Assembly: GCF_024498275.1 (NCBI RefSeq)
Contig: NZ_CP101809.1
Location: 744,001 to 808,000 of the forward strand
DNA from: Mycoplasmoides fastidiosum
Lineage (GTDB): Bacteria > Bacillota_I > Bacilli_A > Mycoplasmatales > Mycoplasmoidaceae
Direction of reading: 5' to 3'
Length of the DNA stretch: 64,000 nucleotides
The notes beneath the pieces were generated by a model. It was not told the origin of the DNA and did not search any database. It worked only from the letters and a program-made list of their open reading frames with translations. Below, piece by piece: positions 1 to 10,949 of the stretch; the first letter of the stretch is position 1, and the number at the start of each line of letters is the position of its first letter. The translations under genes were made by a program, and so were the position numbers.

Positions 1-1617
1 ATTATTTGATTAAATAAATGATGATTTTCTTTTTTCAAGTGATGGGTTACTAAAACTAAAGTTAAATCAGGATCGTTAATAATTTTTCCTTGAATATCAG
101 TTGAATTTTGATCATCTAAATTTGATAATGATTCGTCTAATACAATTCATTTTTTATCTAAGTAAAACAATCTAGCTAAAACTAATCTTTGTTTTTGACC
201 TAATGATAAATTATTGGTCACATCAAATTCAGAATTCAAATAATTATCCTTTAACTCATCCAATAAATTCACTTTGTCCAAAGCATATTCTAATTTAGCT
301 TGATCAAAATTTTTTTCATAAAAAGTAACATTATTAGCGATATTTGTTGGAAAAACTAAATTTTTTGAATCAATGAAAGTTAAATGTTTTCTTAAAGAAC
401 TTGATTTGATGGCGTTAATGTTTTGTCCATTCACTAACACTTGACCTTTATCAGGTTCGTATGAACCATTTAATAATTTTAATAAAGTTGATTTCCCGAA
501 CCACTTTCACCAATAATTGCATATTTTTGTCCTTTTTTCAAGTCTAAATTCAAATTTTGAAAAAGTTTTTTATCACTTTCAGGATATTTAAAATCTAAAT
601 TTAAAAGTTTAATGTTTTCAACTCTTTCAATTGTTGATGCATTAGTTTCAGGTTCTAAATTTAGATTGAATTTTTTTACAATATTCCGGTTAGATAAATA
701 ATTTTTAATACTTGCTAATAAATTAGGACCAAATGATTTTAATCTACCAACAAAAGCAGTTATTAATGTTAAAAAAGCAATATCAATAACTCCTAAAAAT
801 GTTGATTGATTTGAAAAATGAAAAATCAAAATTGCAGAACCGATAATTAATGCTCCACCGATAAATTCATAAATGCGTTGAGAACCCAACTGTACAAATG
901 AAACAATATTATTTTTCTTTAAACTTGTTTCATAAACACTATTAATTTCACTACTTAATTGTTCATTTAATAAGTTTTGTTTATTTGCAAAATATAATCG
1001 AGAATAACCATCTAATAGGTTATTTATTTTTGTTTGGAATTGATGATTAGCTTCTGAATATTTGTCAAAAGCATTCCTTTGAGTTTTTTTAAAAAGAAAT
1101 GATCCTATAAAAGAAAATGAAATTACTATTAAAATAAATATAATCAAAATTCAACTAAAAGCTGCACCTACAATTATTGAAAAAACAACATTCAAAACAA
1201 TATGGAAAATATTATTTAAAGTGAAAATATTGTAATTAAGATACATATTTGCATCTTTAGTTAACAAAGTATAAATATTAGTTGGATCATATTGCAAAAA
1301 GTCTTATTTGTAGTTCTTCTGTATTGATCAAAAATTATGGAACTAACTCCATTTAAAATCATGAAATGAATTTTATTAAATGATAAATAATAAAATCAAA
1401 CACTTATAAAATCTAAAATAAGAAAACCAACAATTCCCAATAAGTAATAAAGAAAAAATAAATAGTACTTTTCTAATTCAATTTGAATTGCATCAAAAAT
1501 AGATTGAGTCATTTTTGCAGAGAGAAAAATTATTCCTGCTTCAAAAAAAACCATAAAAAATGTTGATAAAAATAAAAGAATAATTTCTTTTTTGATGTAT
1601 TTTCAAGCTATTTTCAT
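1..1617 (-). pseudogene. ABC exporter half-subunit (TMD-NBD), frameshifted, truncated by window edge
   Basis: Reads from an ATG at 1617 behind a GGAGGAG ribosome site that lies inside the end of the preceding ABC gene. The N-terminal part is membrane-spanning, the C-terminal part an ABC ATPase with signature SLGQKQ, Walker B followed by DESLSNLD, and a switch THH. Two single-base losses break the frame: one in a short T run (minus strand) near 1294-1300, which leads to a TAA at 1261, and one inside the Walker A lysine codon near 492-494, where GSGKS becomes GSGN. Adding one base at each site restores a continuous, family-like protein. The end lies beyond position 1. Either a recently inactivated gene or two sequencing errors; substrate unknown. 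Confidence 0.8.
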
Positions 1618-3206
1618 GTTAACTCCTCCATTTTATAAATTCTGTGATATTTTTCAGGATTTTTTAAGTGGTGGGTTACATTGATCAAAGTTAATTCTGA
1701 ATTATTAAATAAATTTTGTTCAATTTTAGCAACATTATTTTTATCAAGATTAGCAAGTGCTTCATCTAAAATTAATAAGTTTTTTTCATCAAAAAAGAAA
1801 CGCGCAAAATTTATTCTTTGTTTTTGTCCAGATGAAATATTTGAATTTTCGTTGTTTAATTTCAAATTTAAATCCTCAACTGAATAAGAAGCTAAATTTA
1901 AAGCTTTTTCTGCTTTATCTTCTTGATCAGGAGTTCATAAACTAATGTTGTTATAAATTGTATCGTTAAAAACAAATTCTTCAGAATCTAAGAAAGTGAA
2001 AGTATTTTTATAATCTGAATCTTCAATATTTTTAATATTGATTCCGTTCAAAATAATTTCACCCTGATAATTTTCTAATTGTTTAGTAATTAAATTTAAC
2101 AGTGTAGATTTTCCTGAACCACTAGGACCAATAAGAGCATATTTTTTACCCTTTTCAAAAGATAAATTTAAATTTTTAAAAAAAGGTTTCTCATCTTCAT
2201 AACTAAAATTTAAATTGCGAATTTCTAGAGAGTTAAATTCATAACTAGGTTTAGTAGTACTAGTTGTTCTTGCTTTAGCTATAAGAGTTTCATAATTTTG
2301 AGCTAGTTCTTTTGCAGATTTGTAGTTTGATATATATATTCCAATATATCTAATTCCTGAAATTAAGAAATCTAAAATAATTGGAACTGCAGCAATAATT
2401 CCAATAACTTCTGGTGAACCCTTATAAACAAACAAAACAAAATAACCCATTAAGAAAATAATCAAATATTTAACACCAAGAGATAATCCGCTAATAAAAA
2501 GTTCTGACATTACAGTGAACTTCATATTTTTCATGAATCTTTTAATAAACAAATTATTTGCTTCAATAATTTGATCATTAAATTCTTCTTCTTTATTAAA
2601 ACAATAAAAAGACGAAAAAGCATCAACCATCATTAATAAATTAGCATTAAATTTTTCAATTTCTTTAACTGCTGAAGTATTATATTTAGTGGATACTCGT
2701 CCCATTATCAAAGGCACAATCATATTAATGATCGAAATAGCAATTGAAATCAAACCTATTCTTCAATCCATAAAAATCAATACTGGAAAAGAAATTCAAA
2801 AAAGGTTAAAATCATCAACTCAACTAAAAAGGGTCCCTGGTCTTCTTGAAAAAAAGAAATCTAATTTTTCAGTTAATTGAGCAACATAAAATCCTTTTTT
2901 ATTGGTTTTAAACTCTAAATTTTTAACTAGAGAAATTCTAGCAATAGTATTAATTTTTAAATCTTTGATTATTTGTTCAGCGGTTTTATTTTTTATTTTT
3001 GTTTTGATAATATAGGAGACCAACCCCACAAAAAATAAAACTGCTTGAACAACAATTAATGTGTTATATTTATCGGGTTCTTTTGCTAAAATGTACTGGT
3101 ATGTCAAATAAGTTAAATAACCTTCAAAAATAACAATTCCACTTGTTATTATTGACAAACAAAAATAAAACAAAAACACAGTTTTATGTTGTTTAATATA
3201 AAACAT
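1608..3206 (-). CDS. ABC transporter, exporter-type fused permease/ATPase half-subunit
   Basis: Intact 532-aa protein. It starts at an ATG with GGAGGG about 6 nt upstream. Residues about 1-130 and 150-290 hold hydrophobic helices of an ABC exporter transmembrane domain. The ATPase follows: Walker A GPSGSGKST, signature SSGQKQ, Walker B LLILDEALANLD and H-loop THH. Several TGA codons read as Trp. It ends at TAG 1608-1610, 10 nt inside the next ABC gene, so the two are probably translationally coupled and could form a heterodimeric exporter; the partner is frameshifted, so a homodimer is possible. Substrate cannot be told from sequence (lipid, peptide or drug are common for this class). Confidence 0.88.
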
Positions 3207-3417
3207 ACTCGACCCTCCGAATTCATAGATATTTTTTGCAAAATTAAATTAAAACATGATAAACATATTGTGAATGATTATTTATTCATTTATTTTTTAT
3301 TAAATGTTTTTTAAGTTTAATTGTATCAAAAAATTGTATTTTGAATTTTGGTAATGATCATCTTTTTGGGATTGAATCATTAAAAATTTAGAAAATATAA
3401 AATCATTTTTACTATTC

Positions 3418-3798
3418 ATGACAGACACAAATAAAAACTTACCCATCAATGATCAAGAAGATTCTTCAAACCAAAAGAATGAAATTAATCCAACCGATCA
3501 ATCAGAACCAAAAACCGTTGTAGAACCAACTGTTCAACCCAAACAAATTGTAAATGATACAAGACCTTTAAATTCAACTCAAGCTTTAGAACAAGTTAGC
3601 TCTAAAAGTTTTATTGTTACTCTTTTGCTTGCAATTTTTTTACCAGGATTTGACCGTTTTTATTCAGGCAAAATCTTTTTAGGAATTTTAAAATTGTTTA
3701 CTGGAGCCGGGTTTGGACTTTGATGACTTATAGATTTGGTACTTTTAGTAACTTCTTCTTACCGTGATGGCAACGGATTGGTAATTAAACCACTTTAA
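3418..3798 (+). CDS. TM2 domain membrane protein
   Basis: 126 aa. The N-terminal ~65 residues are polar, rich in N, Q, P and T, and probably disordered and cytoplasmic. The C-terminal half is a TM2 domain: a helix (VTLLLAIFLPGFDRFYSG), the glycine-rich turn with aromatic-rich DRFYSGK, then a second helix ending near LVLLVT. TM2 proteins are small two-helix membrane proteins of unknown function. An AT-rich -10-like stretch (TATAAA) ends about 10 nt before the ATG and there is no clear ribosome site, so the message may be nearly leaderless. Two TGA codons after GFGL read as Trp, which is needed to complete the second helix. Confidence 0.8.
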
Positions 3799-3825
3799 TT
3801 TATTATTTTTAACATATTACAGAAA

Positions 3826-3866
3826 AACAAAAAACCATACTCAAATAATGAGTATGGTTTTTTGTT
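3826..3866. terminator. Bidirectional rho-independent terminator
   Basis: Nine-base stem (3835-3843 with 3849-3857), 5-nt loop, flanked by A and T runs that extend the stem and give a U tract in both directions. It sits between the convergent TM2 gene and asnA and can serve both. Confidence 0.85.
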
Positions 3867-3880
3867 TAAATTAATTCTTA

Positions 3881-4873
3881 TTATTGAAGTAAATAAATAT
3901 TTTTAGTTTTAGCTTGTTCGCGCATTTCTTTAGTCCAATAACCAATTTGAACTTCGCCAATGTGTACTTTTTCTAGAAAAAACATACAAACCCGACTTTG
4001 ACCAATACCACCACCAATTGAAAAATGAATTGTTTCATCAATCACTGATTTATGATAAGGCGATAAGTTACGTAGATCCTCTGAATTTTTATCACTTTGT
4101 GCGATTAAAGCTTCCCGATCAACCCGAATGCCCATAGATGATAATTCTAAAGCCGCATCAGTTGGTTCATGATAAAAGATGAAATCCCCATTTAAATTTC
4201 AATCATCATAATCAAAAGCCCGTTTAGAGTGGGGTACATTTGATTTTAATTTATGACCAACTCGTTTAATGAAGACCGCTTTTTTCTGTTTAACAATTGA
4301 ATATTCGCGTTGTTCAGGGGTTTGATTAGGAAACATATCCTCTAAAACTTGGGAATCAATAATAAAAATTTCATCTGGTAGCTTGCGACTTAAACCTTTA
4401 AATTCCTGGTTAACTAAAGTTTCAATTCTTTTAAAAACTTCGAAAATTGTTTTAACAACTTTTTCTAAATAACCTTCAGTGCGTTCAAACGAAGCAATAG
4501 CTTTTTCTCAATCTCATTGATCGACATAATAAGAATGATAAGGTGAAAGCACTTCTTCTTTTCGAATGGCATTCATATCTGCATAAATTCCTTCACCAAT
4601 TTGAAAGCAATATTCTGTTAATGCAAATCGTTTTCACTTAGCAAGTGAATGCACGATTTCTAATTTTTTGTTTTTTTGCTCTTGGGTCACTACAGAAAAA
4701 TGAACCGGAGCTTCACCGTTTAACCCATCATTTAATCCAGTTTCTGGATCTAAAAATAATGGTGCAGTAACCCGAACTAAATTAAGTGCTTTAGCTAATT
4801 CAATTTGAAAATGGTGTTTAAGAAAACCAATGGCTTTTTGGGTTAAGGTGATATTTAGTTTTGAATGGTACAT
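3881..4873 (-). CDS. asnA: Aspartate-ammonia ligase (asparagine synthetase A)
   Basis: 330 aa, the usual AsnA length. It makes asparagine from aspartate, ammonia and ATP (AMP-forming, class II aaRS-like fold). Family landmarks seen: [15 protein letters not shown] near residues 40-55, a central DQWDWEK, and C-terminal [10 protein letters not shown] followed by [15 protein letters not shown] codons fall at conserved Trp positions (for example DQWDWE). Single gene between a bidirectional terminator and a 180-nt upstream gap; no ribosome site is visible before the ATG. Presence suggests the cell can make its own asparagine or Asn for Asn-tRNA directly. Confidence 0.95.
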
Positions 4874-5041
4874 ATCATGTATTAAATATATTCGTAATAA
4901 AAAGTCTAAATTTTGAGCAATATTTTAATTATTAAGAAACTATAAGAAAAAATTTCATAATAATGAAAATCAAAATTTACATAGACACCCAAATTTTAAA
5001 CTATTTAAACTAATTAAAGGCTGAAGTTTTTATTTTTAATT

Positions 5042-5047
5042 TATAAT
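5042..5047 (+). promoter_or_regulatory. -10 element of tRNA-Trp
   Basis: Perfect TATAAT 11 nt before the mature tRNA 5' end; no clear -35, as is common in mycoplasmas. Confidence 0.55.
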
Positions 5048-5057
5048 TTTATTAAAT

Positions 5058-5132
5058 AGGCGTGTAGTTCAATGGTAGAACAATAGTCTCCAAAACTATG
5101 TGTTGTGGGTTCGATTCCTATCACGCCTGCCA
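5058..5132 (+). tRNA. trnW: tRNA-Trp(CCA)
   Basis: Cloverleaf with acceptor AGGCGTG/CACGCCT, discriminator G and encoded CCA. Anticodon loop CTCCAAA gives CCA, which reads UGG. UGA-reading mycoplasmas usually also carry a UCA tRNA-Trp; none is seen in this window. Confidence 0.95.
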
Positions 5133-5143
5133 GTATATTAATT

Positions 5144-5176
5144 AAAAAAGCAACAATCTAAAATTGTTGCTTTTTT
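5144..5176. terminator. Terminator between tRNA-Trp and rel
   Basis: Fourteen-base perfect stem (5144-5157 with 5163-5176), 5-nt loop, A run on one side and T run on the other; works for both the tRNA and the convergent rel gene. Confidence 0.88.
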
Positions 5177-5200
5177 CTTGGTCACTTATTTATATATCAA

Positions 5201-7348
5201 CTAAATGATTTCAACTTCGTTAGCAAAGCCCTTAATTTTTAAATTATTAATTAAACGGCTTAATTGATTATGGTCATTAATTCTAATAATTGCATTAGCT
5301 TTAAAGTCCAAATCATTTAATCCTGGTTCAACTTCAATTTTTAAAATTAAAACTTTATGTTGCAACATTGTGTGCAAAATCTGATTAGTAATTGTTTGGG
5401 TCATTTTTCCAAAAATTTTCATTTTAACTTTAAAAAGTCGGGGTTCACTAGCTAATTCTTTTTTGTCTCAGTTAATAACAACTCGTTTACCTTGGTTAAC
5501 ATTAGCCTTAGGACAATCAAAACGATGAACCTTTAAAATGTTATTTTTTAAAATCCCAATTAATTGTAAATCAGGAAATTTTGAACAACAATCCGTAATC
5601 ACAATTTTATCGGGAAAAATTCCACTAGGTGGTTCGAAATAGGTGTTTAAAAAGATTTTTTTAGAAAAAACTTTCTTAATGAAGTGAAATGATTTTTTCC
5701 AATCTTCTTCTTTATTAGAAAATAAATTGAAAACCACTTCTTGATCTAATTGAGCTCGGGAAACATCTTCTAGAAAATCACTAATATTTTTATAACCCAA
5801 ATAACTTAACCGACGTTTATAGTTGGCTTCATGAATTTCTGGTAGTTTTAAAAATTTTTGCGCGTTAGCTAAAAATTTATCAATGTTATTTTGAATACTA
5901 ATACTACGTTTTTTAAAAATATTTTGAATGTGATTAATTAAACTAATGTTCTGAGTCGCACTAATTCAAGATTCTTCAATTTTAGTTAAATTGGCATAAT
6001 TAAAATGCACCACATCACCTTTGCGCACCCGAGAGTCAAATGAAGCATTTTCCCCATTTAAAAAAGCACTGGCTAAATAAGGAAATTGTTCAGCATTATA
6101 CCGAAAAGCTAAATCTAAAATAGTTGTTTTACTTGTTGAAACATAAAATTGGTTGTCATTAGAAATAAAAATATCAAATAATTCATTTTTAGAAATTTCT
6201 TTAATAACATTAACCGAAGCTTCCCGGCCTTGTAAAAATTCATCAATTAATTTTTTAGATAGATTTAAATATTTTTCACCTTCTTTATATTTTCAATGTG
6301 CAGCTAAGCCTAATTGAGAAATAGTGTGCATTTCTTCAGTGCGAATTTGAAATTCCATTAAAAAACGGTTAACAATAATTGTGGTATGAATTGAACGATA
6401 TAAATTTCATTTTGGTGAAGAAATGAAATCTTTAAAAGCATTAATAATATAAATGAAATTTAAGTGAATTAATCCTAATACTTTGTAACACTGTAATGGG
6501 TCTTTTACAATAATGCGCATTGCAAAAATATCGTGAATATTTTCAATCAAATAACCCTTTTCAGTTTTTTTATAAATGGAATAAATCCCTTTAATACGGT
6601 ATTCAATTTTATGTTCAATGCCTTCTACATCTAACATATTCTTAATTTGGGCTCGAATTCGATCCCATTGTCCCCGGGCATTGTTTTCTAATTTTTGTAA
6701 ATGTTTATTAATTAAAGAATAATCATGCGGATTAATGATCTTAAAAGACATATCTTCTAGACGAGTTTTAATGTTATACATTCCTAACCGCCCAGCAATA
6801 GTGGCATAAATCTCTAGTGTCTCCCGAGCAATTGAGACCTGTTTTTCTGGTTTTAAATAATTAATTGTTTCCATATTGTGCGTTCGATCAGCCAATTTGA
6901 CAACAATCGCTCGCAAATCTTTGGATAATGACAAAAACACTTGAACTAAATAACTGTTATTTCGTTCTTTAGGATCACCCCGTTTCCGTTTGGAATATTG
7001 AGCCACTTTAGAAACTGTTTGTACCATATCAGCGACATCAAAACCAAACTCTAAAAACAAATCATTATAAGTATATTGGGTGTCTTCAATCACATCATGC
7101 ATTAAACCAGCACAAATGGTTTCATAATCCATTTTTCATTCACACAATTTAATGGCAGTGATAATGACATGTTCTACGTATGGCTCTCCACTCTTGCGAA
7201 ATTGAGAGACATGAGCATTTTCCGCAAATTGTAAGGCTTTATTAATTTTTTTAATTTGAGTGCGATCAAAATCTTGTTCATGAATTAATTGGTTTAATTG
7301 GTTTTTTAATTCATTAATGCGATCTTGATAAATTCCATAATTGATCAT
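5201..7348 (-). CDS. rel: Bifunctional RelA/SpoT-type (p)ppGpp synthetase/hydrolase
   Basis: 715 aa from ATG 7348; a TTG at 7381 in the same frame would give 726. Neither has a good ribosome site. The hydrolase HD domain is intact: YVEHVI, then LMHDVIEDT with the HD pair near residues 84-85, and KLADRTHNM. The synthetase domain follows (KGIYSIYKK, DIFAMRI, then YRSIHTTI and EFQIRTEEMH), then a short TGS segment (DIFISNDNQFYV) and a C-terminal ACT domain (about 650-715). So it should both make and destroy (p)ppGpp in the stringent response. All interruptions are TGA = Trp. Single gene ending at a bidirectional terminator. Confidence 0.95.
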
Positions 7349-7653
7349 AACTGGATTGTGAATTGTTGTTAACAGTAACAAATATTGGTTGAATTAAAAG
7401 ATCAAAATTGATTTTTTAATTGAATGAACTAAATTATAAATTTATTTTTGCAGTTCTAATTTCTTAAAGTGTGAATTTTCATTAATTTTTCAACCAAGTA
7501 ATTTAGACTTAAAGAACAATTTAACAATTTGATGTAATTGAAAAAAATAGCAAGAAACAAATGCAAATAAATATTTAGTTATAAAAATTATGTTGAAAAA
7601 ACATAAGAAAAATCAAAAAAATCAGCTAAAAAATTTCAGCTTTTATACTATGG

Positions 7654-7659
7654 TATAAT
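7654..7659 (+). promoter_or_regulatory. Extended -10 promoter of prs
   Basis: TGG-TATAAT, an extended -10 box, 30 nt before the prs ATG in the 300-nt divergent gap between rel and prs. No convincing -35. The rest of the gap (7349-7650) is plain AT-rich sequence with no ORF or hairpin that I can support. Confidence 0.6.
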
Positions 7660-7689
7660 TTTAGTTATTTACTAAAATTTTGATAAAAA

Positions 7690-8667
7690 ATGAAAAATAA
7701 CAACTGCATTGTTTTTGGCTTGCCTGGTTGTGAAAAATTAGCTGAATTAGTTTGTCAGAAACTTAATCTGGAAAAGGGTGAGGTCGATGTTCAAGTTTTT
7801 TCTGATGGCGAATTTTTTTGCCGCCCTTTAGCTTCTGTAAGAAATAAGAAAGTCATTTTGTTACAGTCAACTTGTGATCCAGTTAACGATAACTTAATGA
7901 CTTTATTAATTACCATTGACGCTTTAAAAAGAGCTTCAGCGCAAGAAATTAACGTTTTAATTCCCTATTATGGTTATGCGCGTCAAGACCGTAAAACTAA
8001 GGGTCGAGAACCAATCACTGCTAAACTAGTGGCTGATTTATTAAGTGTTGCTGGAGCAACCCGAGTAATGTTGATGGATGTTCATTCTAGTCAAATTCAG
8101 GGTTTTTTCAATGTTCCTGTTGATACATTGCGCGCAACTTATTTACTAGTGAAAGAAATTAAGAAAAACTGCAATTTGCAAAACTTGTGTATTGTTTCTC
8201 CGGATTATGGTGGCATTAAACGCGCTCGAGAAATTTCAGATGTTTTAAAAGTTCCTTTGGTAATTGTTGATAAAAAAAGACCCGCGCCAAATATGGTTCA
8301 AATTGAAAATATTTTGGGCGATGTAAAAAACAAGGATTGTGTGTTAGTTGATGACATGATCGATACGGGTAATACCATCATTAAAGCTTGTGATATTTTA
8401 AAAGCAAACGGGGCTAACAAAATTATCATTTTAGCGACCCACGGAGTTTTTAGTGGGGATGCTGTTAAAAATTTTAATTTAGCTTATGATAAAAAACATT
8501 TAGACGCCATTTATGTAACAAACACAATTAATACCGTTTATGAAAAACCTATTTCTGGGTTGAAAATTGTTGACTTATCCGCATTTTTTGCCGATTTAAT
8601 CGAAATTTATATTAAAGGTGCTGGTTCAATTAGTGGTGTTTATCAAAAATACCGGTCTTTAATTTAA
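7690..8667 (+). CDS. prs: Ribose-phosphate pyrophosphokinase (PRPP synthetase)
   Basis: 325 aa, usual class I length. Converts ribose 5-phosphate and ATP to PRPP for nucleotide synthesis and salvage. Seen: FSDGEFFCRP near the N-terminus, YYGYARQDRK catalytic/ATP region around residue 95-105, the MDVHSSQIQGFF segment, and the PRPP-binding loop VLVDDMIDTGNTI at about 217-229. First gene of a plus-strand run; rnmV begins 25 nt downstream. No TGA in the frame. Confidence 0.97.
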   Translation: MKNNNCIVFGLPGCEKLAELVCQKLNLEKGEVDVQVFSDGEFFCRPLASVRNKKVILLQSTCDPVNDNLMTLLITIDALKRASAQEINVLIPYYGYARQDRKTKGREPITAKLVADLLSVAGATRVMLMDVHSSQIQGFFNVPVDTLRATYLLVKEIKKNCNLQNLCIVSPDYGGIKRAREISDVLKVPLVIVDKKRPAPNMVQIENILGDVKNKDCVLVDDMIDTGNTIIKACDILKANGANKIIILATHGVFSGDAVKNFNLAYDKKHLDAIYVTNTINTVYEKPISGLKIVDLSAFFADLIEIYIKGAGSISGVYQKYRSLI

Positions 8668-8691
8668 TTTTTTGATCACAGTTTTAAGTAT

Positions 8692-9225
8692 ATGAATCAA
8701 AAAATTCGACTTGATTGTGTTTTTGTAGTTGAAGGTAAAACTGATACAAGTTTTATCAAACAGTTTTTTGAAGTCACAACAATTGAAACTAATGGTTCAG
8801 AACTATCCCAACGAGTTATCAATTTAATTCGACAAATTGATAACCAAAGAGAAGTAATTTTATTATTGGATCCCGATTATCAAGGTCAAAAAATTCAAAA
8901 ACGAATTTTAGAACAAATTCCTAATTGTAAAGTTTGTCATTTCCATCAAAATGACTTAAGTCCCCACAAAATTAAAACTGGCATTGCCGAAATGAATCCA
9001 GTTCGTTTCAAACAAAAAATTTTAGAGTTTGTCAACCAAACCAAGATTGTCAGTTCTTTAAGTTGAGAAGAATATTTAACGCTTAATTTAAATTCGAAAT
9101 TTCGGCGTCAACAAATTTGTGATTATTTCCAAATTCCTTATTTTAATCACAAAACCTTATTTAAAAAATTTCAGTTAATGGGTTTGCACCTACAACAAAT
9201 TCAGAATGCCTTAGATCATGAATAA
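8692..9225 (+). CDS. rnmV: Ribonuclease M5 (5S rRNA maturation)
   Basis: 177 aa, typical length. TOPRIM nuclease that trims 5S rRNA precursor with ribosomal protein L18 as cofactor. The TOPRIM motifs are visible: VVEGKTDT near the N-terminus with the catalytic Glu, and LLLDPDYQG with the metal-binding Asp pair near residues 62-68. One TGA (Trp) at about codon 126 is read through; without it the C-terminal third would be lost. Overlaps the rsmI start by 8 nt. Confidence 0.92.
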
Positions 9226-10063
9226 ATATCACCAATTATATGTAGTAGCAACTCCGATTGGCAATTTACAAGAAATAACCGATTTAGCTAAAAAAGTTTT
9301 ATTTGAAGCAACCACAATTGTTTGTGAAGATACCCGAGTAACCAAAAAACTTTTGAAGTTATTAACTATTGAAAACCAACAAAAACTAGTTAGTTTTAAT
9401 AAAATGTCAGAAACAGTTAAAACTGCTAAAATTTTAGAATTACTGCAAAAAGAATCTTGTGTATTGGTTTCTGATGCCGGATATCCTGTTATTAGTGACC
9501 CAGGTTATAATTTGATTCGTACCTTACGAAAAGCTGGTAGCCAAATTCAAGTCATTAATGGTCCTTGTGCTTTAGTTCATGCTTTAGTTTCCAGCGGAAT
9601 TGATAGCCGTAAATTTTTCTTTGCTAATTTTTTGACCAAAAAGCGCATTCAAAGAATTAGTGAGTTAAATGAATTAAAAAGCGTTTTAAACTTAGCTACT
9701 GTTGTTTATTATGAAGCTTTAAATTTTTTAGAAAAAGGTTTAAACATCTTATTAGAAGTATTTGGTGATATTGAAATTGGCATTGCTCGAGAACTGAGTA
9801 AAATTCATGAAACTTTTTATTATGGCAAAATTTCAGAACTAAAAAAAACCATTGAATTACGCGGCGAATTTGTCATCATTCTCCCCAAACAAAAAACGAT
9901 TAATGAATCTGAATCTGAAGCAATCATTTTAGCTAAATTAGAAGAACATCTACAAAATAACATTAGCTTAAAAAATGCTTGTAAATTAGTAGCAACCCCC
10001 AACTTGCGTGCATCGGAAATTTATAAAATTTATTTGTTAAAAAAAGGAGCGAAAAATGAATAA
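9218..10063 (+). CDS. rsmI: 16S rRNA (cytidine-1402 2'-O) methyltransferase
   Basis: 281 aa. SAM-dependent tetrapyrrole-methylase fold enzyme acting on the 30S decoding site. Family signatures: YVVATPIGNL at the N-terminus, CEDTRVTKKLL, LVSDAGYPVISDPG around residues 87-100, then INGPCALVHALVSSG and ELSKIHETFYYG. Starts inside the end of rnmV (8-nt overlap) and overlaps the next gene by 8 nt, so part of the prs operon. Confidence 0.95.
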   Translation: MNKYHQLYVVATPIGNLQEITDLAKKVLFEATTIVCEDTRVTKKLLKLLTIENQQKLVSFNKMSETVKTAKILELLQKESCVLVSDAGYPVISDPGYNLIRTLRKAGSQIQVINGPCALVHALVSSGIDSRKFFFANFLTKKRIQRISELNELKSVLNLATVVYYEALNFLEKGLNILLEVFGDIEIGIARELSKIHETFYYGKISELKKTIELRGEFVIILPKQKTINESESEAIILAKLEEHLQNNISLKNACKLVATPNLRASEIYKIYLLKKGAKNE

Positions 10064-10949
10064 GTCCAAATTTTGATCTAAAGTCATGAATATCCGTATC
10101 GTTTATTATTCTTTAAGAGGAATGATGAATTTAGCTCGGGGATTGCGAAATATTAACATCAACAATTTTGCATTAGTTGATTGGTTAAACAGAATCAACA
10201 AACTCTTTGGCATTGCTACTTTTATTACCTTAATTGTTTTTTCGATTATTTTAACAACTTATATTTTTGAAGTACCCAATGTCATTACCCTTTTTCGAAA
10301 CAGTATTTGACACGGAGTTGACCGTAGTGTTCAAAAAACTTTTATTATTCACTACACTATTGATCAACAATTAAGATTTTGACAGTTAGACGAACGAATA
10401 ATACGATTTATTTTTACTTTTGTAGCTTTTATCGTTGTTCAGGTTTTTTTATCTAAATTAATTGCTTATTTAAATAATAATCTCATTGTTTTAGAAAAAA
10501 TTCATCAAACTTCAGCTTGAAAAAATTGATTTTCGATAAAAATTCAAAAATTACGAAAAATTCAAATTCAATATGTTGTTTTTTTAGTAATTTTAATTTT
10601 AACTTTGCTCACTGCTCCAACTCTAACTGTCAGTGAATATAAGAACTTTCGTTCTAATCTTTATTGATTATATGATCCTTCTGCCCAAACAATCTATTAT
10701 GGTGCTGTAAACTATTTGGCAATGATTTTAATCAGTTTATCATATTTAAGTCTGATTGGGTTTTTTGCATATAAAATTTATTTAATGCGCAAATATTTTA
10801 ACTTCAAAGTTATTCGCGATAAATTTGGGGCTGAATATACCATTACTGGTGATGAAGAAGATGATGTTTTATTTGATAACAACAAAATCTTGGATCACGA
10901 TTCAACTATTGTTGAAGAAATAAGAGGAAGTACTGAAAATGATAACTAA
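10056..10949 (+). CDS. Unrecognised four-helix membrane protein
   Basis: 297 aa. Start ATG 10056 is chosen because AAAAAGGAG lies 5-10 nt upstream inside rsmI and the frame reads through a TGA (SKFWSK). Hydrophobic segments at about 51-72, 118-139, 175-197 and 221-243, then an acidic C-terminal tail (GDEEDDVLFDNN) likely in the cytosol. No known motif recognised. Overlaps the next gene (heptad-repeat protein) by 11 nt, which points to a joint function. Function unknown. Confidence 0.8.

Noticed and set aside
1261-1617. Separate small gene at the start of the broken ABC transporter
   Set aside because: It is the N-terminal part of the same protein; the TAA at 1261 comes only after a one-base shift.
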